DNA from: Methylobacter sp.
GTDB taxonomy: Bacteria > Pseudomonadota > Gammaproteobacteria > Methylococcales > Methylomonadaceae
Reading direction: 5' to 3'
NCBI GenBank assembly: GCA_003158415.1
Contig: PMJA01000029.1
Location: 1 to 14,383, forward strand
Length of the DNA: 14,383 nt
Each line of letters begins with the position of its first letter. Positions within the stretch are counted from its first letter, which is position 1. Under the pieces are notes generated by a model. It was not told the DNA's origin. It ran no database searches and was given only the letters and a program-made list of their open reading frames with translations. Of this stretch, positions 1 through 6,363 are shown piece by piece. The translations under genes were made by a program, and so were the position numbers.

Positions 1-1209
1 GCATTGGGCGACCGGATAAGCATCATCCAGGCCTTGATAGAAAAAATCGATGCCGAAAAATCCGGCGGCGCCGAAGGTTTCCAAGGCTGGATTTATTTCT
101 TCCAAATGCCGCCTTAACGAACATTCGCGGTCGTCGATACAAAACAGCGCCTGGGCTTCAGGTAGGGGTTGATCCGCCGTAGCGACACCGGTCAGCGCAT
201 TCGGTCTCAGCGCCAACAACAATTCGCTGTGTAACGACCATTCCATCGCTTCGTGCCAGACTCTCAGGCGCAACGGAATTTTAGGACTCAACGCACCCTC
301 CTTGAGCAGCGGCGTACCTTCTGGATGAGGCACAGCAGCAATGCAGGGAAATTCATAACCTTTTCTGTTATGCAAAAACGCCAGTTCCAGCGCCAGTTCC
401 ACCGCTATCAATTCCTTGAGCGAAATTTCGCGACGAGCAAGCAGCGCTTTCGGATTTTGTTCAATGACATGCACCATACCGGACCAGCCGGGATGAGCCA
501 ATAGCATTTCCAGCAAATATTGTTCGTAAAGCTGTTCATCGCCGACTATTTTTTTCAAGCAGACTTGAATAACATGATCCGGGTTTTTAGCCAACAATTC
601 ATGAACTAGCGGTTCATTTAACGGGTACAGCGGCAACAAACTGTTGTTCGCCAAACGCACAATGCAAGCCCAGAAATGTTCGCCGTCTTTAGGCAGGCTC
701 CAACGGCTAATGCCCTGGTCGAGAAAATTGCTCAGCAGCCGGAATAATACCGGATGCACTTGCGTATTCAAATCGACTTCCAGCTGGGTCAGCCAGGCAT
801 TGCGTATGCCGTGATTGGCCAGAGAAACCGGTGGATAATGTCCTCCGGGATCTTGTTCGAACAAGTTTTTGAGCAGCTTTTCGTGCTGTTGCTTTGGGCA
901 TCCCGAATGTTCGATGGCCCAATTAATGGCGGCGCTCTTGATCCTGCCTTCCCGGTGCATGCCCTGATAATCAGCCAAAGGCAAATAGCTACGCGCCCCG
1001 AACATTTTTGCAGCGGTAGCTACACCTTCATGAAAAGGGTGGTGCTGGACGGCGTGCAAGGTATTGTGGTGTATAAAATCCTTGATCGGCCCTTGGGCTG
1101 GCAACCAATGCGCGATATGTTCTATAACCGCATCCAGGTCAAACTCAAAATTTTGGACTGTTTCATTGGAGTCTTCCAAAATCAGTTGGGTAATGTCACG
1201 ATAAGCCAT
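1..1209 (-). CDS. dabA: Inorganic carbon transporter subunit DabA (DUF2309/UPF0753), 5' part only
   Basis: This gene is read on the minus strand from ATG at 1209-1207 and stays open for 403 codons to the window edge, so the C-terminal half is missing (the family is usually about 800 residues or more). DabA is a peripheral zinc protein resembling a beta-carbonic anhydrase. With the membrane protein DabB it forms an energy-coupled CO2/bicarbonate accumulation complex. Visible hallmarks are LPAQGPI (residues 36-42), FIHHNTL (45-51) and FCIDDRE (356-362). In the last motif C357 and D359 match the first two zinc/active-site residues of characterised DabA; the later His and Cys ligands lie outside the window. 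A GAGG lies 15 bases upstream of the ATG, which is a weak ribosome site. No dabB (NuoL-like) gene lies upstream. It must be to the left or elsewhere, or this homologue works without it. Family identity is strong; transport activity is inferred. Confidence 0.9.
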   Translation of the reverse strand, partial: MAYRDITQLILEDSNETVQNFEFDLDAVIEHIAHWLPAQGPIKDFIHHNTLHAVQHHPFHEGVATAAKMFGARSYLPLADYQGMHREGRIKSAAINWAIEHSGCPKQQHEKLLKNLFEQDPGGHYPPVSLANHGIRNAWLTQLEVDLNTQVHPVLFRLLSNFLDQGISRWSLPKDGEHFWACIVRLANNSLLPLYPLNEPLVHELLAKNPDHVIQVCLKKIVGDEQLYEQYLLEMLLAHPGWSGMVHVIEQNPKALLARREISLKELIAVELALELAFLHNRKGYEFPCIAAVPHPEGTPLLKEGALSPKIPLRLRVWHEAMEWSLHSELLLALRPNALTGVATADQPLPEAQALFCIDDRECSLRRHLEEINPALETFGAAGFFGIDFFYQGLDDAYPVAQC

Positions 1210-1292
1210 GTTGTTATCTTTTAACCTCGGCGTTGTTATTATTTAAAGGTACGTTTTTAACGAACCCATATATGAATTGATAAGTTTAGCTA

Positions 1293-1319
1293 ATGCACGA
1301 AACGCGCCAGATAGTGCAT
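1293..1319. promoter_or_regulatory. Inverted repeat ATGCAC-N15-GTGCAT upstream of dabA
   Basis: ATGCAC at 1293-1298 and GTGCAT at 1314-1319 are perfect inverted copies whose centres are 21 bp apart, about two helical turns. This spacing suits a dimeric DNA-binding regulator. It lies 84-110 bases upstream of the dabA start codon in the intergenic region shared with the histidine kinase gene. No particular regulator can be named from the sequence, and a 6-bp arm can occur by chance. Confidence 0.25.
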
Positions 1320-1492
1320 AAGTGCCAAATAAATGCCTAGTGATTCACTCGGAATATTTACAACATACTGATAAAATAAAATAATCTAATATTTATCAGC
1401 GAAGATATTGCATAGAACGTACACTATAATAACCGTCTGTCTAGCGGCTAAGAGGATGAAGACTGAGAAATTCGATAATGGCATTGTTTAAA

Positions 1493-1513
1493 TCAACCAA
1501 CATATTTGGTTGA
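1493..1513. repeat. Perfect 8-bp hairpin TCAACCAA-CATAT-TTGGTTGA
   Basis: The arms at 1493-1500 and 1506-1513 are perfect reverse complements with a 5-base loop. On the minus strand the hairpin is followed by TTTAAACAA, which is only a weak run of T, and it sits at the end of a small minus-strand reading frame (stop at 1490-1488). It could be an operator or a weak terminator. Nothing in the sequence decides between these. Confidence 0.4.
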
Positions 1514-1645
1514 AAACCCCCGTTACCCGACCAGATGCCCCGTTATCAAAGCGATAGCCAAATTGTTCATAAGGCCAAAAATCAATACCATTGTCCGCCA
1601 CCGTTACATGTACCGAATGCAGGCTAACTGTATATAAGAGACACC

Positions 1646-3097
1646 ATGAGTCCAATTTTTTACCATCCCGCCAAACTCCGAGCCCTGGCATTTTTAGGGT
1701 TGTTGCTGCTGGCCCTTACCATACTGGGCGGTATGATTTGGCGCAATCTGCACCATTTTGAAACGGTTTTATCTTATGTGAGCTATTCCCATCGCATACA
1801 AAATGTATCTGTGGGCTTACAGCAATCGTTGATGGGTTATGTCACCGAAACCGTTCCCGTTTCCAAGCCTGCGGTGTTAACTAAAACCCTGGCTGAAATG
1901 AAGGCTTTAATGGCCGATACCCAATATTTATCGGACTCTACAAGAAAAAGCCTGGAAACGGTCGCTAATCTGCTGGCGGATATAAGCAAGCTGAACAAGG
2001 CTGAGAAAAACGCCCGGCTGGTACAGGCTCTTGAAGTCATGGCTCATACCCTTGATGAAGAAGGCTTGCGGCGGGAAAAATTATTGGAGGACATCAATCT
2101 TGATACTCAAACCGAACTGTATATCGCGTCCATCACTTTTGCCTTGATATTATTGGGGGCGCTGCTGTTTTTGTACCATCGGATATTGCATCCGCTTAAT
2201 GACCTGAGGCAATTGCTGGAACGCTTGACGGAAGAAAACTATACGCCTATCACCACAGACCATCTGGATCCGTTACTGTTTCCGGTTTTTAACAGCTATA
2301 ACGAAATGGTCATCCATTTGGCCGAACTGGAAGAAGCCAAGCGCTTGTATGCGCAATCATTGCAACGGGAAGTCCGCTTAGCTACGCAAGCCTTGCTGGA
2401 ACAACAATACAGCTTGGCTCGGGCCGAACGTTTGGCGGCCATAGGCGAAGTTGCCGCTGAACTCGCTCACGAAATCCGTAACCCGCTGGCCGGAATTCAA
2501 ATGGCGTTCAACAATTTACGTCGTGAAATTAACGATCAGAACCAGTGCGAACGTATGGATCTGATCAGTAACGAGCTGAAACGCCTGGCGCGATTGCTCA
2601 ACGATATGCTCAACCAAAGCCGCCATACGCCGGAAGTGTCTACCGATTTTGATATGGCTCTGCTCATTCGGGACTTGCTGGCTTTGACCCGTTACCAGAT
2701 CGCCGAGAGCATAACGCTGACGAGTGACACACCGGACGCATTACCGGTACACTTGCCCGAGAGCGGCATACGCCAGGCGTTGTTGAATTTGATACTGAAT
2801 GCCGCCGATGCCCTGGATAACGGCACAGGCTTAATCTGTATCAAGGCGCGCACCAATCACCAGGGCTTACGTATCGATGTATACGACAACGGCCCCGGAT
2901 TTTCTCAAGACATGCTGAGCTACGGCATACGCCCGTTCCGCACCAGTCGCGCGCGCGGCACCGGTTTGGGCCTGGCCATGGTGCAGCGTTTTGTCAAAGA
3001 CAGCGGCGGCGCAATAAAGCTTGGCAATCAACAACCTAACGGCGCATGCGTAACGGTCTTGTTGCCCAAAGAATGTCTAATTAAAGGTAAATCATGA
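1646..3097 (+). CDS. Membrane sensor histidine kinase of a two-component system
   Basis: This 483-residue protein is a sensor kinase that autophosphorylates on His and passes the phosphate to the regulator encoded next. Two membrane segments (about residues 13-31 and 157-177) flank a sensing region of about 125 residues, mostly helical and probably periplasmic. A HAMP-like linker and coiled coil follow (about 178-260), then the H-box AELAHEIRNPLAG with H275. The ATPase domain has its N-box at 381-390 (N385), G1 box DNGPGF (414-419) and G2 box GTGLGLA (438-444). AAGAG at 1636-1640, five bases before the ATG, supports this start. The end overlaps the regulator gene by four bases (ATGA), which indicates one transcript and translational coupling. 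The H-box and ATPase resemble the NtrB/AtoS/ZraS type that pairs with sigma-54 activators. The signal sensed is unknown. Confidence 0.93.
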   Translation: MSPIFYHPAKLRALAFLGLLLLALTILGGMIWRNLHHFETVLSYVSYSHRIQNVSVGLQQSLMGYVTETVPVSKPAVLTKTLAEMKALMADTQYLSDSTRKSLETVANLLADISKLNKAEKNARLVQALEVMAHTLDEEGLRREKLLEDINLDTQTELYIASITFALILLGALLFLYHRILHPLNDLRQLLERLTEENYTPITTDHLDPLLFPVFNSYNEMVIHLAELEEAKRLYAQSLQREVRLATQALLEQQYSLARAERLAAIGEVAAELAHEIRNPLAGIQMAFNNLRREINDQNQCERMDLISNELKRLARLLNDMLNQSRHTPEVSTDFDMALLIRDLLALTRYQIAESITLTSDTPDALPVHLPESGIRQALLNLILNAADALDNGTGLICIKARTNHQGLRIDVYDNGPGFSQDMLSYGIRPFRTSRARGTGLGLAMVQRFVKDSGGAIKLGNQQPNGACVTVLLPKECLIKGKS

Positions 3098-4509
3098 TAG
3101 AAACACTGCTCATCATCGAAGATGAAAATCTGTTAGGATCCGAGTTATCACGCCACTACCGGGCACACGGCTGGGAGGTGGTGTTGGCCGACACCCTAGC
3201 TGAAGCCAAGACCTTGCTGCTTAAAAAACGCATAGAGCCGCTGCTGATTCTTTCCGACATGAATTTACCGGACGGTAACGCCCTGGATTTTATGGAAGCG
3301 ATGAAAAAACAGGTCAATTATGCCGAATGGCTGTTTTTAACCGGTTACGGCAGCGTCCCCGATTCGGTCAGGGCTTTGAGGCTGGGCGCTTATGATTTTC
3401 TGGAAAAACCCTGCGATTTGGAGCGTCTCGACTTGGTCGTCACCAGCGCTGCGCGTAGTGCATCTATACAACGCCGAGTTATCGACCAAACCAAGCAAAG
3501 TCATCGGCGTTACTCGCCGGAAGCTTATGTTGGATCCAGTCAGCAAGCACAAGGCATACGGCAGTTATTGGCGAGACTGACGCAAGTGCCGTTTAGCGCC
3601 TTGATTATCGGCGGCGAAAGCGGCACGGGCAAAGGTTTAGCGGCGCATATTTTGCACTACGGCGGCCCCCGCGCCCAACAGCCGATGATTGAAGTCAACT
3701 GCGCCGCATTGCCGAGGGAATTGCTGGAATCGGAACTATTCGGCCATGAACCCGGTGCCTTTACCGGCGCCGCCGGACGCCATCGCGGTTTGCTTGAACA
3801 GGCCGACGGCGGCACGCTGTTTATGGATGAAATCGGTGAAATGCCGCTGGATTTGCAGGCCAAACTGCTTAAAGCCATCGAAGACCACAAAGTACGCCGC
3901 TTGGGCGGGGAAAAGGAAATCAGCGTCGATGTGCAGATAGTCGCCGCCAGCAACCGTGACCTCGAAAAAATGGCTCAGGATGGGAGTTTTCGCACTGATT
4001 TATATCATCGCTTAAGCGTATTCAAGGTGATTCTGCCGCCGTTGCGCGAAGCCGTTGAAGACTTGGATGAACTGGTGCCGTTATTTGTGGCCGAATACAA
4101 CGCCAAAGCCGGACGGCGGGTTAAAGACGTACCCGATGACGTGTGGAATAAACTTAAAGCGCATTACTGGCCGGGCAATGTCAGGGAGTTACGCAATGTC
4201 ATTGAACGCTGCGTATTATTTTCTGACGGCGCAACTTTTCCAGGCCAATGGCTGCAATTGCCCGGACAACATTCCCAAACAGACGCATCGGAACAGGGCC
4301 GCATAAATACCCAAGCGGAAGCCGATGACCGGGGTATTTATTTGCCTTTAGACGGCAGTATGGCGCTGGATGATATGGATAGGTTTATCATTAAAACCGC
4401 ATTGGAGCGCGCCGATAATAATCTGACCGCCGCCGCCAGGGCGCTGGGCGCAACCCGAGAAACACTGCGCTACCGGGTGCGAAAATATAATCTCAAAACA
4501 GTGGATTGA
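3094..4509 (+). CDS. NtrC-family sigma-54-dependent response regulator
   Basis: This 471-residue regulator shows the classic three-domain order. The receiver (1-120) has acidic E9/D10, phospho-acceptor D55 in LSDMNLPDG, T83 and K105. The AAA+ sigma-54 interaction domain (about 145-385) has Walker A GESGTGKG (174-181), the sigma-54-contacting loop GAFTGA (221-226) and Walker B TLFMDE (241-246). A C-terminal Fis-type helix-turn-helix (about 430-468) follows. When phosphorylated by the kinase encoded upstream, it should hydrolyse ATP to open sigma-54 promoters. All key residues are present, so it should be fully competent. Its targets are not evident: the neighbouring dabA and cobalamin operons show no -24/-12 promoter. 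It lacks features that would identify it as NtrC itself, NifA or PilR, so no symbol is given. Confidence 0.95.
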   Translation: MIETLLIIEDENLLGSELSRHYRAHGWEVVLADTLAEAKTLLLKKRIEPLLILSDMNLPDGNALDFMEAMKKQVNYAEWLFLTGYGSVPDSVRALRLGAYDFLEKPCDLERLDLVVTSAARSASIQRRVIDQTKQSHRRYSPEAYVGSSQQAQGIRQLLARLTQVPFSALIIGGESGTGKGLAAHILHYGGPRAQQPMIEVNCAALPRELLESELFGHEPGAFTGAAGRHRGLLEQADGGTLFMDEIGEMPLDLQAKLLKAIEDHKVRRLGGEKEISVDVQIVAASNRDLEKMAQDGSFRTDLYHRLSVFKVILPPLREAVEDLDELVPLFVAEYNAKAGRRVKDVPDDVWNKLKAHYWPGNVRELRNVIERCVLFSDGATFPGQWLQLPGQHSQTDASEQGRINTQAEADDRGIYLPLDGSMALDDMDRFIIKTALERADNNLTAAARALGATRETLRYRVRKYNLKTVD

Positions 4510-4632
4510 AACTGGGACAGGCATTAAAGGGGGAGAGAGGAACTGGATGAGCCTTGTTTCCAACCCAATTCTCAGTCGTAAAATAGTACCGATTCAGTCC
4601 CTTAATCTAAAACAATCGCCTTGTTTCGAATA

Positions 4633-4652
4633 ACCGGCCTTGCCAGTTTTTT
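4633..4652 (+). terminator. Probable rho-independent terminator of the two-component operon
   Basis: ACCGGC (4633-4638), loop CTT and GCCAGT (4642-4647) form a stem with one mismatch, followed by a run of six T (4647-4652). It lies about 125 bases after the regulator stop codon. It overlaps the -35 box of the putative promoter for the cobalamin operon. Confidence 0.45.
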
Positions 4653-4669
4653 ATTCAATGCTCTATACT
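4640..4669 (+). promoter_or_regulatory. Sigma-70-type promoter for the cobalamin operon
   Basis: TTGCCA (4640-4645, five of six matches to TTGACA) and TATACT (4664-4669, five of six to TATAAT) are separated by 18 bases. The predicted start near 4676 is about a dozen bases before the riboswitch P1 stem, as expected for a riboswitch-controlled transcript. Confidence 0.55.
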
Positions 4670-4688
4670 AGCGCCTCGTAAAACTCGC

Positions 4689-4880
4689 ATCAGGTATTCG
4701 AAGGCGCTCTGTCCTTAGAATTGAAACGGGAAGCGGGTAAGTTGGCTGTAAGCCTACAAAGCCTGCGCTGCCCCCGCAACGGTAAACAAGTAAACGGTTT
4801 GCATAAGCCACTGTGTTAAGCATGGGAAGGCGCAAATTTTGGGACACTATCCTGCTTGTAAGCCCGGAGACCGGCCTGAT
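4689..4880 (+). ncRNA. Cobalamin (B12) riboswitch
   Basis: The conserved B12-box core GCTGCCCCCGCAACGGTAA is at about 4767-4785. It is followed by the AGCCACTG...GGGAAGGCG block (about 4806-4832) and AGCCCGGAGACCGGCC (4861-4876). Closing stem P1 is visible as ATCAGG (4689-4694) pairing with CCTGAT (4875-4880). Adenosylcobalamin-type ligands bind this aptamer and normally switch downstream expression off. The genes that follow are for cobalt uptake and insertion, which is the expected regulon. The aptamer is well supported; the exact ligand form is inference. Confidence 0.93.
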
Positions 4881-4898
4881 CTGATAATCACACTGTGC

Positions 4899-4958
4899 GC
4901 GGCGGGCGTTCAGATGGATAGCCCGTTCCTGCGTCCGTCTTTCTGCCTCTCCCGCCGC
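4899..4958 (+). promoter_or_regulatory. Riboswitch expression platform: alternative hairpins
   Basis: GCGGCGGG (4899-4906) pairs perfectly with CCCGCCGC (4951-4958). Within it, CGGGC (4903-4907) can instead pair with GCCCG (4921-4925), so the two helices compete for the same bases. The long stem is followed by AATTATTTA, only a weak U-tract, so either termination or a longer-range effect on the cbtB ribosome site (AGGAG at 5035-5039) is possible. Confidence 0.4.
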
Positions 4959-5048
4959 AATTATTTACGAATAAGAGCGAAGCTCTGCGCTTGCAGACTT
5001 TCAATCTGTCGTGTTATTTATTGTTATCTCACTCAGGAGTTAAGAACC

Positions 5049-5246
5049 ATGTCTTCAGCCCCCTTATTAATCAATAACGTCGCTGTGCTATCCCGTTCCG
5101 ATGCGTTAAAGAATAGAATTTTACCCAGCCTGCTGGCGGCTGCATTGGGCTTGGCGCTAATTTATGGCGCGGGCTTTGCCGAAACGTCTCAGTTGCATAA
5201 TGCTACGCATGACGGTCGTCATTCCGCCAGCTTTCCTTGTCATTGA
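5049..5246 (+). CDS. cbtB: CbtB, small subunit of the CbtAB cobalt transporter
   Basis: This is a 65-residue protein with one membrane segment (about 25-43) and a short histidine-containing tail, LHNATHDGRHSASFPCH (H50, H54, H58, C64, H65). That layout is typical of CbtB, whose histidine motif is thought to bind Co2+. AGGAG at 5035-5039, nine bases before ATG 5049, fixes the start. An in-frame start at 4839 would lie inside the riboswitch and is rejected. It is the first gene after the B12 riboswitch and precedes cbtA. CbtAB assignments come mainly from genomic association with B12 riboswitches; transport of cobalt is established only by inference for most members. Confidence 0.88.
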   Translation: MSSAPLLINNVAVLSRSDALKNRILPSLLAAALGLALIYGAGFAETSQLHNATHDGRHSASFPCH

Positions 5247-5341
5247 ATTTAAGCGATTTCCAATAATGAATAGACCCAAAGAATTATGTTTTTTTATGGC
5301 TCAAATTCTTGATAGGTATGTTCTTACTTGGGAATCAGCTG

Positions 5342-6037
5342 ATGTCTAATCTCAAAATGATTATAGTCTCGGCCCTTTGGGCGGGACTCTGGGCGGGCTT
5401 GTTGTTGACCGCTGTCCAGCAACTTCAGGTGATCCCTACCTTGCTACAGGCGGAAGTGTATGAACAACATGCAGCTATTAATCATAGCCATGCCGACGGT
5501 CAAACACACGCAAATGAAGCCGAATCCTGGCAACCCCAAAATGGCTGGGAGCGCACGTTTTTTACGGCACTAGCCAATATCAGTCTGGCCGTCGGTTTTG
5601 CGCTGCTGCTGGGCGCCGCAAGTACGCTGCGTGGCGGCATCGGCGGTTGGCGTAACGGCTTGTTGTGGGGGTTGGCAGGCTATGGCATCTTCTTTGTCGC
5701 GCCTTCGTTAGGCTTGCCGCCGGAAATTCCCGGCACCGAGGCCGCCAATTTAAACGCCAGACAGCTGTGGTGGCTGATGACAGTTTTTGATACCGCCGTC
5801 GGATTGTGGCTGCTGTTTTTTGCTAAAACCAAGCTCAATAAATTGTTCGGCATCGTATTGCTGATTTCGCCCCACACCATCGGCGCCCCGCAACCCGACC
5901 TGCATAGCAGCGTAGCGCCTGTTGAATTGACCAATACGTTTATCGCGGCGACAGCATTTGCCAACGCGGTATTTTGGCTGGCGCTGGGCGGATTAATGGG
6001 ATTGTTCTCCAGTAAAAACCCGGCTGTTAAGACATAA
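5342..6037 (+). CDS. cbtA: CbtA, membrane subunit of the CbtAB cobalt transporter
   Basis: This 231-residue integral membrane protein has about five or six hydrophobic segments (around 5-27, 74-95, 103-122, 144-162, 168-181 and 200-222). A histidine-bearing loop (H43, H48, H50, H56) precedes WQPQNGWER (63-71), a signature of the family. I chose ATG 5342 because its product starts with the family-like sequence MSNLKMIIVSALWAGL and GGGA lies about eight bases upstream. In-frame TTG 5309 and ATG 5318 would add 8-11 residues with no support. It is 95 bases after cbtB, and its stop overlaps the next start (TAATG). It presumably moves cobalt across the inner membrane to supply the chelatase encoded in the same operon. 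Confidence 0.88.
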   Translation: MSNLKMIIVSALWAGLWAGLLLTAVQQLQVIPTLLQAEVYEQHAAINHSHADGQTHANEAESWQPQNGWERTFFTALANISLAVGFALLLGAASTLRGGIGGWRNGLLWGLAGYGIFFVAPSLGLPPEIPGTEAANLNARQLWWLMTVFDTAVGLWLLFFAKTKLNKLFGIVLLISPHTIGAPQPDLHSSVAPVELTNTFIAATAFANAVFWLALGGLMGLFSSKNPAVKT

Positions 6038-6363
6038 TGCGCACCCATACTAAACATGTGTTGATGTGCAACGGCCCGCGTTGCACGGAAGGCGGCAAGC
6101 AATCTGAACTGATGTTTCAAAAGCTCGGTCAAAAAATCGATAGCCACCCTGGCTTGAAGGTAAAACGCACCCGTTCCAACTGCTTCGCCGTCTGCAAAAA
6201 CGGCCCGATCATGGTCGTTTATCCCGAAGGTGTCTGGTATCGTTGCGCCGATGAATCGGTGCTGGAGCGTATCGTGGCGGAACATCTGCAAGACGGCAAC
6301 GAGGTCAGCGAGCACGTCATCCATCGCCTGGGTACGGGTGATGTTTTGAACTTAACCCCATGA
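6037..6363 (+). CDS. Thioredoxin-like [2Fe-2S] ferredoxin in the cobaltochelatase operon
   Basis: This is a 108-residue soluble protein with cysteines C11 and C16 (CNGPRC) and C49 and C53 (CFAVC), plus C70. The C-x4-C ... C-x3-C arrangement, together with GPIMVVYPEGVWY, is characteristic of the thioredoxin-fold [2Fe-2S] ferredoxins, so it should carry one cluster and transfer single electrons. Its start overlaps the cbtA stop by one base (TAATG) and its stop overlaps the cobN start (ATGA), so all three are translationally linked. A role in reducing cobalt or the corrinoid around metal insertion is inferred from position only. Cysteine spacing and length make the fold assignment strong. Confidence 0.85.
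   Translation: MRTHTKHVLMCNGPRCTEGGKQSELMFQKLGQKIDSHPGLKVKRTRSNCFAVCKNGPIMVVYPEGVWYRCADESVLERIVAEHLQDGNEVSEHVIHRLGTGDVLNLTP

Larger units (their letters stand above)
1210..1645. other. Divergent intergenic region between dabA and the kinase gene
   Basis: This is 436 bases without a convincing gene. It should hold both divergent promoters. A TATAAT at 1425-1430 faces the kinase, but I see no good -35 box at the right distance. There is no GG-N10-GC sigma-54 promoter on either strand. The part from about 1490 to 1645 keeps an open reading frame on the minus strand with protein-like composition. It contains a 21-base palindrome at 1493-1513 (listed separately). Confidence 0.6.

Noticed and set aside
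754..1224. 156-codon plus-strand ORF
   Set aside because: It lies antisense to dabA, whose conserved motifs are clear on the other strand.
4839..5048. N-terminal extension of cbtB to an ATG inside the riboswitch
   Set aside because: It would start within the aptamer with no ribosome site. AGGAG before 5049 and the CbtB length support the shorter protein.
5680..6324. 214-codon minus-strand ORF
   Set aside because: It is antisense to cbtA and the ferredoxin gene, both of which have family motifs and tight operon spacing.
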